Source: Hyphomicrobiales bacterium (GTDB lineage: Bacteria; Pseudomonadota; Alphaproteobacteria; Rhizobiales; Kaistiaceae). From it: a DNA stretch of 18,847 nucleotides. The DNA is taken from NCBI GenBank assembly GCA_017305815.1, contig JAFKJZ010000156.1:1-18847 (forward strand). Reading direction: 5' to 3'. A model generated the notes under the pieces. That model had not been told where the DNA came from. It saw nothing but the letters and a program-made list of their open reading frames with translations, and searched no databases. Shown piece by piece: positions 1 to 7,704 of the stretch; position 1 is the stretch's first letter, and the number at the start of each line of letters is the position of its first letter. The translations under genes were made by a program, and so were the position numbers.

Positions 1-11
1 TGACTGCCGCC

Positions 12-836
12 GTGACCGTGTTGAAATCCGTCGGCGACGCTCCCCTGCGGCCGGATTTCGACGAGACCCGGCTTGCCTGGCTGATGCAGGGCGTCCAGGC
101 AAACCGCTTTCTGCCGGAACCGACCATCGACAGCATTTTCGTCGGCGATGGCGACTACCGGGCGATCGGGTCCGAATTCCTGGGCCATCTCGTGCGGCTC
201 GGTGGTCTCCTGCCGGACGATCGCGTGCTCGATATTGGCAGCGGCATCGGCCGCATCGCCGTGCCGCTGACGCAATACCTGACGCCGGCGGGCGCCTATT
301 GGGGCGTGGATCCGGTCGCCGACGGCGTCGCGTGGTGCAAGCAGCACATCACGCCCGTCTACGACAATTTCCGCTTCGATCACATCGATGTCGCCCATCA
401 CATTTACAACCCCAAGGGCGCCATCAAGGGCGAGGCCCTGCGCCTCTCCTTCGAGCCGGAGAGCTTCGAGTTCATCTTCATGGTCTCGGTGGCGACCCAT
501 CTGCCGCCTCGCGAGATCGCCGCCTATATCCGCGAGGCGCGCCGCCTGCTGGTGCCGGGCGGCCGTCTTTTCATCACCGCCTTCATCCTCGACGAGGTGG
601 CGCAGCGCGCGTTGCCGCAGCGCGATCCGCGCCTTGCTTTCAAGCGTGAGGGCGAGGGGCCGGCCTGGCTGGTGGACCGGACCGCGCCGCTTTCCGCGGT
701 CGGCTTCGATGATGGCTTCTTCGAGCGGGTCATCCAGGGCCTGGGCCTTTCGCTCTGCCTGAAGAGCCTTGGGCATTGGCGCGGCCAGAAGGCGGCCCAC
801 TACCAGGACATCCTCGTGGTCGAGAAGAAGGGGTGA
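12..836 (+). CDS. Class I SAM-dependent methyltransferase
   Basis: The 274-residue protein has a Rossmann-fold methyltransferase core. Motif I (RVLDIGSGIG, residues 71-80) binds S-adenosylmethionine, and an acidic residue closes strand 2 (YWGVD, 96-100). The segment FIFMVSVATHLPP (154-166) matches the post-motif region of class I enzymes, and LLVPGGRLFIT (179-189) is the usual strand-5 loop. There is no signal peptide or membrane segment, so it should act in the cytoplasm. The start is a GTG 8 bases after a TGA at the window edge, which may end an upstream gene; a start further left cannot be excluded. The next gene, a glycosyltransferase, begins 2 bases after the stop, so the pair is very probably cotranslated. 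The context suggests methylation of a sugar or glycan intermediate, but the substrate is inferred from position only. A role on a lipid or small metabolite remains possible. Confidence 0.88.
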   Translation: MTVLKSVGDAPLRPDFDETRLAWLMQGVQANRFLPEPTIDSIFVGDGDYRAIGSEFLGHLVRLGGLLPDDRVLDIGSGIGRIAVPLTQYLTPAGAYWGVDPVADGVAWCKQHITPVYDNFRFDHIDVAHHIYNPKGAIKGEALRLSFEPESFEFIFMVSVATHLPPREIAAYIREARRLLVPGGRLFITAFILDEVAQRALPQRDPRLAFKREGEGPAWLVDRTAPLSAVGFDDGFFERVIQGLGLSLCLKSLGHWRGQKAAHYQDILVVEKKG

Positions 837-838
837 GC

Positions 839-2098
839 ATGGCCGAACGCATTCTGGTCGTCGCGCACAACCATCCCGACCTGCATCCGGGCGGCACGGA
901 GATCTTCGCGCACGACCTGTTCCGCGCCTATCAGCGCGCGGGGCACGAGGCTCTCTTTCTCGGCGCCACAAACCGGATCCATCGTGACGAGAAGCCGGGC
1001 ACCAGCTTCCAGGGCATCGGCAGCGGTGCCGACGAGATGCTGCTCTGGGCGGGACATTTCGACCGCTTCTTCATGAGCCAGGTCGATCTCTACGGCGTGA
1101 TTCCCGACCTTGAGGAACTTCTGCGCGAGTTCCGGCCCGACGTTGTGCATATCCATCATTTGCTGCTGATCGGCGCGGAGTTCCCGGCCCTCGTGCGCCG
1201 GGTCCTGCCGGAAGCACAAATCGTCATGACGTTGCACGATTATTACCTGATCTGTGCCCATGACGGGTTGATGATGCGCACCACCGGGCGCGAGCGCTGC
1301 CATGGCGCGTCGCCCGACCGCTGCCATGGCTGTTTTCCCGAGGTCGCCGCCGATCAGTTCCTGCTGCGCGAGCGCTACCTGAAGACGCTGCTGACGACGG
1401 TCGACCGCTTTGTCTCGCCGAGCGCCTTCCTGCGGGATCGCTTCATCGCCTGGGGCCTGGACGCCGACAAGATCGACGTCATTTCAAACGGCCAGCCGGA
1501 CGGTGGCAGGGTGCCGTCGCTGCGAGAGGACGGTGCTCCTCGCAACATCTTCGGCTATTTCGGCAATCTCAACCCGTGGAAGGGCGGCACTGTGCTGCTC
1601 GACGCGGCAGAGAGGCTGATCGGGTCGGGCACGGATTTCGAGCTCCGTATCCATGGCGGTACGCCGTTCCAGGCCGATGCGTTCAAGACCGAGCTCGACG
1701 AGCGCTTCGCGCGGACGTCGTCGCATGTCGTGCGGCGCGGTCCCTATCGTCGGCAGGACGTACCGAGCCTGATGGCGGCCGTGGACTGGGTCGTTGTGCC
1801 GTCGATCTGGTGGGAAAACGCCCCGCTCGTCATCCAGGAGGCGCAGCAGCAGGGGCGGCCGGTCATCGTCAGCGGCATCGGCGGCATGGCCGAGATGATA
1901 AAGCATGGCGTCAACGGCCTGACCGTTGCGCCCGATGATCCGATCGACCTCGCGCGGACCCTGCGCCAGGCGGCCGCTGATCCCGATCTCTGGCGGCGGC
2001 TCTCCGCCAACGCCGTGTCGCCGCCAACCGTCGATGACGTCGCGCGCGATTATCTCACCCTCTTCGGCGCGCTCTCGCACGCCAACATCCCGGCTTGA
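839..2098 (+). CDS. GT4-family glycosyltransferase (first of two paralogues)
   Basis: This 419-residue cytoplasmic GT-B enzyme is predicted to move a sugar from a nucleotide-sugar donor to a growing glycan. The N-terminal domain opens with ILVVAHNHPDLHPGGTE (5-21), the glycine-rich acceptor-side loop. The C-terminal domain has FGYFGNLNPWKGG with donor-phosphate Lys248, and WENAPLVIQEA with the GT4 E-x7-E pair Glu326/Glu334. A cysteine pattern C139-x14-C154-x7-C162-x2-C165 lies at the end of the N-terminal domain and is exactly repeated in the paralogue at 5106-6419. The ATG at 839 is chosen over an upstream in-frame start at 776 because it begins the conserved fold, follows an AAGGGGTGAG-type ribosome site and sits 2 bases after the methyltransferase stop. 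Donor and acceptor cannot be told from sequence. Family assignment is firm. Confidence 0.92.
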   Translation: MAERILVVAHNHPDLHPGGTEIFAHDLFRAYQRAGHEALFLGATNRIHRDEKPGTSFQGIGSGADEMLLWAGHFDRFFMSQVDLYGVIPDLEELLREFRPDVVHIHHLLLIGAEFPALVRRVLPEAQIVMTLHDYYLICAHDGLMMRTTGRERCHGASPDRCHGCFPEVAADQFLLRERYLKTLLTTVDRFVSPSAFLRDRFIAWGLDADKIDVISNGQPDGGRVPSLREDGAPRNIFGYFGNLNPWKGGTVLLDAAERLIGSGTDFELRIHGGTPFQADAFKTELDERFARTSSHVVRRGPYRRQDVPSLMAAVDWVVVPSIWWENAPLVIQEAQQQGRPVIVSGIGGMAEMIKHGVNGLTVAPDDPIDLARTLRQAAADPDLWRRLSANAVSPPTVDDVARDYLTLFGALSHANIPA

Positions 2099-2109
2099 AG
2101 GAGCTCACC

Positions 2110-2844
2110 ATGCCATCCGCCGCGGAAGCCATTCCCCTGCAGCAGAAACCGAAGGCCACCGAGGTTCCGGTCGGCCTGACAGGCCGGGTCGATGCGATCG
2201 ACAATGGCCGCCTTTATGGCTGGGCGTTCGATCGCAGCCAGCCGAGCGCGCGGATGCAGATCGTTGTCTCGCTCGGCTCCGAGAAGCTCGTGGAGGCGAC
2301 AGCCGACAAGCTGCGCTCCGACCTGCGCCGCAACGGCGTCGGCGACGGCCAGCATGCCTTCGACATTCCGTTGCCCGAAGGCGTCATCAACCGCCAGCGC
2401 GACCTCTCGATCGTGGCGATCTCGCCCACGGGCGAGGAGCGCATCCTCTACGCGCCGACGCTGGATGAGCAGGCGGCGGAGGCGTTGATCGCGGCGCCGC
2501 TGACGCGCGTGCTGGAAAAGCTCGAAGTGCTGATGGCGGCTCAGCGCCAGCTTCAGCTCAACCAGCGCGGCATCCAGCGCAATGCCGAGGGCGCCGCGAC
2601 AGGCGAGGCCCCGCCCGCCCAGCTCGAGCACATCGAGACCACGCAGACCGAGATCGTCAGCCGCCTCTCCGAGTTGGAGGTGTTTCTGATGCGCTTCGAC
2701 GGCATCGTCGCCGGCCTGGAGGGGCGTATCGACGCGCTGGCGCGGCGGGGCCGTGGCGAAACCAAGCCGCTGCTGCTGCTGCTCGCGGGATTGATCGGGG
2801 CGGCGGTGGGCGCAGGCGTGGCGCTGATCGCCTTTCTCAACTGA
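2110..2844 (+). CDS. Tail-anchored protein with GW-type beta module and coiled coil
   Basis: I do not recognise a named family for this 244-residue protein. Residues about 20-116 form a compact beta-rich module with the signature LTGRVDAIDNGRLYGWAFD, then RSDLRRNGVGDGQHAF and a closing IPLP. The same pattern recurs in the next gene. Residues about 120-150 and 170-212 are leucine-rich with heptad-like spacing, suggesting coiled coils. Residues 219-242 are one hydrophobic helix (KPLLLLLAGLIGAAVGAG...) with only two residues after it, so the protein should be anchored by its C-terminus with the rest in the cytoplasm. No signal peptide is seen. The ATG at 2110 follows AAGGAG (2098-2103), which overlaps the previous stop. 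Flanking glycosyltransferases suggest a membrane scaffold or glycan-binding partner for them; that is inference. Confidence 0.85.
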   Translation: MPSAAEAIPLQQKPKATEVPVGLTGRVDAIDNGRLYGWAFDRSQPSARMQIVVSLGSEKLVEATADKLRSDLRRNGVGDGQHAFDIPLPEGVINRQRDLSIVAISPTGEERILYAPTLDEQAAEALIAAPLTRVLEKLEVLMAAQRQLQLNQRGIQRNAEGAATGEAPPAQLEHIETTQTEIVSRLSELEVFLMRFDGIVAGLEGRIDALARRGRGETKPLLLLLAGLIGAAVGAGVALIAFLN

Positions 2845-2865
2845 CACGACCAGGACCGGAAGCGA

Positions 2866-5109
2866 ATGATCTATCGCGGCGATGAAGAACCCGGCTCGGT
2901 GGAGGCAACTCCCAAGGAGCCGGGCGCCACGACCAAGGGGACGCCGGGCGGATCGCACCGCCGGGAGGCGACCGCCCAGCCGAAGGTCGAGACCGCGATC
3001 GCATGCCCGATCAACGAGACGCTCGTCCGTGATCTCGCCGGCGGGAACTTCCTGGCTCATCAGCTGCCGGGCAAGGCGCCGGTCGTGAGCTGGCCTCTCG
3101 TCGACAGCAAGGGGCGGGCCTCGCATGGTTTCGTGGCGCTCGTCTTCACCGGTCCGCTGAAGGGGCAGCGGCTGAACGCCGTGACGTTTCGCGGGCAGGG
3201 GCGCGCCCTTTCCTACCGCGTGCTGCCGGACCTGATGCGGCCGGCCGCGCTCGCTGCCACCATCGGCGATCTTGCCGGACCCGGCACGCCGGCGGTGGTC
3301 GATGCCATCGTCGGCATGCTGAGTCAGGGGCCGATAAGCCGGCGCAAACTTGCGGCGATGACCGCGCTCGTCGAGGCCGGCGCCAAGGCGGACGGCTTCA
3401 TCGAGATCATCGGCGCTTTCGAGGATGGCGACGTCTATCTGCAGGGATGGTCGCAGGAGATGATGCCGGGCGTCAGCCGCGTGCTGATCGGCGGAGCCAC
3501 GCCGCAGATCGCCGAGTGCACCGCCGCCGCCTTTGACCGCCAGGATCTGAACAATAGCGGCAAGGGCTTCGCGGCCGTGCTGGTCGCGCCTGAGCCGATC
3601 GATCCCTTCGGCATGCAGCGCGTCTATGTGCGCAGCCGCGACGGCTGGCGCTATGCCGATGTCTATGAACAGCGGCTTCTGGCTTCGCCCCGCGATACGC
3701 CCGGCTACGCCCGCGCCATCCTGCCAAAACTGCGCGGTCCGGCCGAGGTCATCGGCCGTTTGCGGGATGCGGCCTATCGTTACGAAGGCCTCGACACGGT
3801 TTCCTCTCTCGCCCTTCCTGTGAGGATGGCGATCGATCACGCGCTTCGCATCGAACAGGGCGGCCTGCTGATCAGCGGCTGGCTGCTCGATCCCGACCAT
3901 CGCGTCGGTGCGATCAGGCTGCGCCGCCGGCAGGCTTCCGTCGACCTGAAGCCGGTCTGGAGCCGGACGGATCGGCCGGATGTCACGCGCGCTTTCGATG
4001 GCAAGGCGCCCTTCCTGTCGCAGCTCGACCCCGATCGGCACGGTCATGGCTTCGTGGCGTTCGTGCCGGATTTCGATCCCGACGGCAGCGCTCCCGTTTA
4101 CATCGAGTTCGTCATTCCGCACGCGCCGCCGGCCTACCTGCCGGTCGTACCGAAGCGGGTTTCCTATCGCGAAGCTGTCACCCGCCAGCTGAAGTCGATC
4201 AGCGCCCGCGCCATCTCCGTCTCGGAGATCGTCGAGCGGCAGCTCATTCCGTTGGTGGCGTCGGCGGCGACTAAACCGGCCGGAGTCGAGGGCATCGAGC
4301 ATGTCGGCGTGCCGAGCCCGGGCGGCGCGGATACGACGCTGGTGATCGGGCTCGACGGACAAACGGCGGATGCCACGACGCTGATCGCCCTGATGGCGCT
4401 CGACCCACAGATCCGGACGGCGCCAATCGTGCTCGCCGGTCCCGAGCAGACGATCGCCGAACTGCGCGGCGAAATCCGCCGGCTCGCTGACTTCTACGGC
4501 CTGTCGATCGACCTGGTTGGGGTCAGCGCCTTCTCGGATGTATTCGATGCCCTGATCGTCGGCGCCGATGTCGCCAGGACCGATCGCGTGGTGCTGTTCT
4601 CGGCCGCCCTGGTGCCGGCCGAGCGCGGCTGGCTCGGACGTCTGCGCGCCGCGCATCTGGAGCATGACGCCCTCTCGATCATCTCGCCCGCCTTGATCTA
4701 CGAGGACGACTCCATCCGCTGGGCCGGCTATCGGCTGTCAAGCGAGGAGGGCGGCCTCGCCGAGAACTATGTCGGCTACCCCGCCGCGACGCTCGACGCG
4801 ATCACCCCCGCCGCGACGCCGGCCGCCAATCTCGAATGCTGCATCCTGTCAAAGGCGGCGATGGCGAGCCTCGGCCAGGAGGGCTACGGCTATCTCGGCA
4901 ATCGCGAGAAGGGCCTCGATCTCGCACTGCGCCTCGCCAAGGCCGGGCTGAAGGCCTGGTGGCTGCCCGGCGTGCGCGTGCTGGGCGCCGAGGCGCCGGC
5001 CGACAGCGTCAATCCCTGGGAGATGCATGCCCGTAGCGTCGACAGGGCTGTCTTCAATGCCCGCTGGGCGGAAACTCTCACCGCCATGGCGCATGCGGAG
5101 GCCGCATGA
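2866..5109 (+). CDS. Multidomain GW-module protein with degenerate GT2-like domain
   Basis: The 747-residue protein starts with a low-complexity, charged stretch (1-45). Two clear beta modules follow that resemble the module of the upstream gene: about 176-245 (DGDVYLQGWSQEM ... GKGFAAVLV) and about 320-405 (GGLLISGWLLDPDHR ... GHGFVAFVPDFD). A more diverged one may cover 58-118 (SHGFVALVF). Residues about 488-712 look like a GT-A, GT2-type glycosyltransferase: DALSIISPALIYEDDSIRWA (601-620) matches the family segment before the acceptor site, and GLDLALRLAKAGLKAWWLPG (683-702) matches the usual 'DLxLRLxxxGxxxxxxP' region. The catalytic DxD is missing: where it is expected the sequence reads VVLFSAALVP (574-583). 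It may be an inactive or recognition subunit, or a divergent enzyme. The stop overlaps the next start as ATGA. No signal peptide or membrane segment is evident. Confidence 0.85.
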   Translation: MIYRGDEEPGSVEATPKEPGATTKGTPGGSHRREATAQPKVETAIACPINETLVRDLAGGNFLAHQLPGKAPVVSWPLVDSKGRASHGFVALVFTGPLKGQRLNAVTFRGQGRALSYRVLPDLMRPAALAATIGDLAGPGTPAVVDAIVGMLSQGPISRRKLAAMTALVEAGAKADGFIEIIGAFEDGDVYLQGWSQEMMPGVSRVLIGGATPQIAECTAAAFDRQDLNNSGKGFAAVLVAPEPIDPFGMQRVYVRSRDGWRYADVYEQRLLASPRDTPGYARAILPKLRGPAEVIGRLRDAAYRYEGLDTVSSLALPVRMAIDHALRIEQGGLLISGWLLDPDHRVGAIRLRRRQASVDLKPVWSRTDRPDVTRAFDGKAPFLSQLDPDRHGHGFVAFVPDFDPDGSAPVYIEFVIPHAPPAYLPVVPKRVSYREAVTRQLKSISARAISVSEIVERQLIPLVASAATKPAGVEGIEHVGVPSPGGADTTLVIGLDGQTADATTLIALMALDPQIRTAPIVLAGPEQTIAELRGEIRRLADFYGLSIDLVGVSAFSDVFDALIVGADVARTDRVVLFSAALVPAERGWLGRLRAAHLEHDALSIISPALIYEDDSIRWAGYRLSSEEGGLAENYVGYPAATLDAITPAATPAANLECCILSKAAMASLGQEGYGYLGNREKGLDLALRLAKAGLKAWWLPGVRVLGAEAPADSVNPWEMHARSVDRAVFNARWAETLTAMAHAEAA

Positions 5110-6419
5110 CCGAGAATCTTCGTGTCCTCGTCATCAGCCACGGTCATCCGAGCCTGTCGCTCGGTGGCGGTGAGATCGCCTCGCATAACCTGCACAAGGG
5201 CCTGAACGCGCTGGCGGGGGTCAAATCCGTCTATCTTGCGCGGGTCGGTTCACCCACGCCGCGCCATTCCGGCACGGCGCTGATGAGCCTGCGCCAAAGC
5301 GCGTCGGACATCCTGTTCCACAGCGACGATTTCGATCATTTCTATCTGTCGAACCGCAACACCGATGATATCCGTCGCGACCTCGTGCGTTTCGTTCGCG
5401 ACATAAATCCGCACGTTGTGCATTTCCACCACATCCTCGGGCTCGGCCTCGAAGCGCTCTATGCGGTGCGCGAGGCGCTTCCCGATGCGGCGATCATCGT
5501 CACCTTCCATGAGTTCCTGTCGATCTGCCACCATCACGGCCAGATGGTGAAGACCAGGAGCAACCAGCTCTGCCGACGCGCATCGCCGACCGATTGCCAC
5601 AGCTGCTTTCCGGACATCGCGCCGGCCGGCTTCCTGAAGCGAGAGCGCTTCGTGCGCTCGATGCTTGAGCTTGCAGATGTCTATGTCTCGCCGAGCCGCT
5701 TTCTCGCCGAGCGCTACGCCGCCTGGGGCCTGTCGCCGGACAAGCTCTTCGTCATCGAGAATGGCCTGGCCATGACCGAGCCGGCGCCGCCGCGGGTCCT
5801 GCCCGGCGCGGAGCAGCGCCGCAGCCGTTTCGCGTTCTTCGGCCAGATGACGCCATTCAAGGGCGTCGACGTGCTGATCGACGCGGTCGCGCGCGTGCCG
5901 GAACGGGTTTGGGGCGAGGATTCCCGCCTGATGATTTTCGGCGCCAACCTCGAATTCCAGCCGCCCGAGTTCCAGGCGCGCATGCGGAAGCTGATCGAGG
6001 ACGCCGGCAGCCGGGTTCGCTTCTACGGCTCCTACCAGAACAGCGAGCTCCCCGAGTTGATGCAGACGGTCGACTGGGTCGTCGTGCCGTCGATCTGGTG
6101 GGAGAACTCGCCGGTCGTCATCCAGGAGGCGCTGTTCCACGGCCGCCCGCTGCTCTGCAGCAACATCGGCGGCATGGCCGAGAAGGTGCGGAACGGGCAG
6201 GACGGACTGCACTTCCGCGTCGGCTCGCCCGAGGACCTCGCCGATCGGTTCGTCGACGTGCTGTCAAACGGTCAGGTGTGGGAGAGCCTGCGCGGCACGA
6301 TGCGTCGCCCGCTCGGCCATGTCGATTGCGCCGAGCAGCATCTCGCTCTCTATCGCGCCGTTCTCGATCGCCATGCCCATGCGCATGACGCCGAGGCCGG
6401 CCAACTCGAACGCGCGTGA
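5106..6419 (+). CDS. GT4-family glycosyltransferase (second paralogue)
   Basis: This 437-residue GT-B fold enzyme is clearly homologous along its length to the product of 839-2098. It has the N-terminal glycine-rich loop (SLGGGEIASHN, 18-28), HVVHFHHILGLGLEA (103-117), the donor-domain lysine Lys252 in FFGQMTPFKGVD, and the E-x7-E pair Glu333/Glu341 in WENSPVVIQEA. Cysteines C141, C156, C164 and C167 repeat the C-x14-C-x7-C-x2-C spacing of the first copy. The C-terminal tail is His-rich (DRHAHAHDAE). Its ATG overlaps the stop of the GW/GT2-like gene by 4 bases, implying translational coupling. The paralogues flank the two GW-module genes, so they probably add different residues of one glycan, or the same sugar in different linkages. 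The specific reaction is unknown. Confidence 0.92.
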   Translation: MTENLRVLVISHGHPSLSLGGGEIASHNLHKGLNALAGVKSVYLARVGSPTPRHSGTALMSLRQSASDILFHSDDFDHFYLSNRNTDDIRRDLVRFVRDINPHVVHFHHILGLGLEALYAVREALPDAAIIVTFHEFLSICHHHGQMVKTRSNQLCRRASPTDCHSCFPDIAPAGFLKRERFVRSMLELADVYVSPSRFLAERYAAWGLSPDKLFVIENGLAMTEPAPPRVLPGAEQRRSRFAFFGQMTPFKGVDVLIDAVARVPERVWGEDSRLMIFGANLEFQPPEFQARMRKLIEDAGSRVRFYGSYQNSELPELMQTVDWVVVPSIWWENSPVVIQEALFHGRPLLCSNIGGMAEKVRNGQDGLHFRVGSPEDLADRFVDVLSNGQVWESLRGTMRRPLGHVDCAEQHLALYRAVLDRHAHAHDAEAGQLERA

Positions 6420-6470
6420 GCGATCGCGCGCAAACCGCCCGAGACAGGCGCGGAATATCCCTGGGGGGAT

Positions 6471-6480
6471 AAGGAGGAGG
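6471..6480 (+). promoter_or_regulatory. Strong Shine-Dalgarno site before pyruvyl transferase
   Basis: AAGGAGGAGG lies 5 bases before the ATG at 6486 and is close to full complementarity with the 16S rRNA 3' end. It is the strongest ribosome site in the upstream operon and fixes this start. The 66-base gap it sits in is the longest within the operon and could also hold a weak internal promoter, but no convincing -35/-10 pair is visible. Confidence 0.7.
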
Positions 6481-6485
6481 CCGAT

Positions 6486-7676
6486 ATGGCACGATTGCTG
6501 GTAATGATCCCATCCGGTGAGATCTATGATCACGACTCGGTACGCTGGTACCAGTACCAGAACATACAGCGCTCCATCGATCGCTATCACAACATCGGAG
6601 ACGCGTTCGTCTTCGATTCCTCGCTGAAGGTGCTGAGCTTCGACAAGATCGGCGTTCTCGAGATCGACAATCCGGACTGGTCCAGTCTTGATCGGCTGCG
6701 CGACGAATACGATTACGTCCTGCTGCGCGGCTCGAACTACATTCACGGCGAGATGGAATGGCACGATGCCGCCGCCGTGCTGAAGAAGCTGGGCCTGCCG
6801 GTCCTTGCTTTCGGTATTGGCGCACAGGCTCCGGTCAAGGGGCGGATGGAACTCTCCGAGGCGACCAAGGAGGTGCTGCGGGTCATTGCCGACCTGAGCA
6901 CGTCGATCGGCGTGCGCGGTGCATTCTCTGCGGAAGTTCTCGGCGACCTCGGCATCGACAATGTCCGGATCGTCGGTTGCCCGACGGCCTTCCGACGGCT
7001 CGATCCGAACCTCAGCATCAAGCTGGGGCCGCTCGCCGACATCCAGAAGATCGGCATCACGCTCCGACGCGAGGTTTCGCCGGCCTATGCGCAGAATATC
7101 GAGCGCTATCTGACGTTCCATCGCGACCTGGTGAAGTCGCTCGCCGGCCGTTTCGATTCCGTGCTGATGGCGCAGGGCGAGGTGGAGGAGAAGAAGCTCG
7201 TCTTCGGGACGGACGCGCAGAAGGAGGAGGCGATCGCCTCGCTTCGCGCGGACGGCTGGGCGTCGCGATGGTATTTCGACGAGCCGATGGAGCGGCTCTA
7301 TCGCGAGCGGCTGTTCTATTCGGATGTCGTCGCCGACTATGAAGCGCTCGTCCGCCAGCAGGACCTGGTGCTCGGCTACCGGCTGCACGGCAATTTGATG
7401 GCGCTCGCGAACGGCGTGCCGTCGATCTACTTCACCTATGACAGCCGTACCGCCGAGTTCGCCGAGACCTACCGGATCCCGAGTTACGACGTCTTCGGCA
7501 ACAGCGCTTTCGTGCTCGAGGACTATTGGGAGCAATGGCGCTTCGATGCGTTCAACGCGGCCTGGGGCAACGTCTATGACGAAACACGCAAATTCCTGAT
7601 CGAGAACAGGATCGACAACAAGCTGGTCGACCGGTCCGCGAAGAAGACGGACGCCGGCATGCTCAGGGTTGCCTGA
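6486..7676 (+). CDS. Polysaccharide pyruvyl transferase family protein
   Basis: The 396-residue protein belongs to the polysaccharide pyruvyl transferase (WcaK/CsaB-type) family. These enzymes transfer pyruvate from phosphoenolpyruvate as a ketal onto sugars of surface polymers. Visible family features are the early segment YDYVLLRGSNYIHG (75-88), FGIGAQAP (109-116), the SIGVRGAFSAEVLGDLGI stretch (140-157) with VGCPT after it (163-167), and the diagnostic GYRLHGNLMALANGVPS (297-313) followed by YDSRT (318-322). Length is typical. No signal peptide is seen, so it acts in the cytoplasm before export. A strong ribosome site precedes it and the RTX gene follows after 28 bases. With galE in the same operon, pyruvylated galactose is a reasonable guess for the product, but the acceptor cannot be read from sequence. 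Confidence 0.9.
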   Translation: MARLLVMIPSGEIYDHDSVRWYQYQNIQRSIDRYHNIGDAFVFDSSLKVLSFDKIGVLEIDNPDWSSLDRLRDEYDYVLLRGSNYIHGEMEWHDAAAVLKKLGLPVLAFGIGAQAPVKGRMELSEATKEVLRVIADLSTSIGVRGAFSAEVLGDLGIDNVRIVGCPTAFRRLDPNLSIKLGPLADIQKIGITLRREVSPAYAQNIERYLTFHRDLVKSLAGRFDSVLMAQGEVEEKKLVFGTDAQKEEAIASLRADGWASRWYFDEPMERLYRERLFYSDVVADYEALVRQQDLVLGYRLHGNLMALANGVPSIYFTYDSRTAEFAETYRIPSYDVFGNSAFVLEDYWEQWRFDAFNAAWGNVYDETRKFLIENRIDNKLVDRSAKKTDAGMLRVA

Positions 7677-7690
7677 CGAGGACAGGCGAG

Positions 7691-7697
7691 GGGAGGA
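7691..7697 (+). promoter_or_regulatory. Shine-Dalgarno site deciding the RTX gene start
   Basis: GGGAGGA stands 7 bases before the ATG at 7705. It favours this ATG over the in-frame TTG at 7669, which lies inside the end of the pyruvyl transferase gene and would add twelve non-RTX residues. Confidence 0.65.
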
Positions 7698-7704
7698 TCT
7701 AGTC

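Noticed and set aside
1..11. End of an upstream gene at TGA (1-3)
   Set aside because: A stop triplet alone at the edge gives no readable frame, so no gene is claimed.
2050..4665. 871-residue open frame on the - strand
   Set aside because: It lies antisense to three well-supported genes, has no recognisable domain, and is rich in Arg, Asp, His and Gln as expected for the shadow of GC-rich coding DNA.
6411..6430. CGCGCG inverted repeat around the end of the second GT4 gene as a terminator
   Set aside because: CGCGCG is self-complementary and common in this DNA, the loop is 8 bases and no T-run follows, so there is no support for termination.
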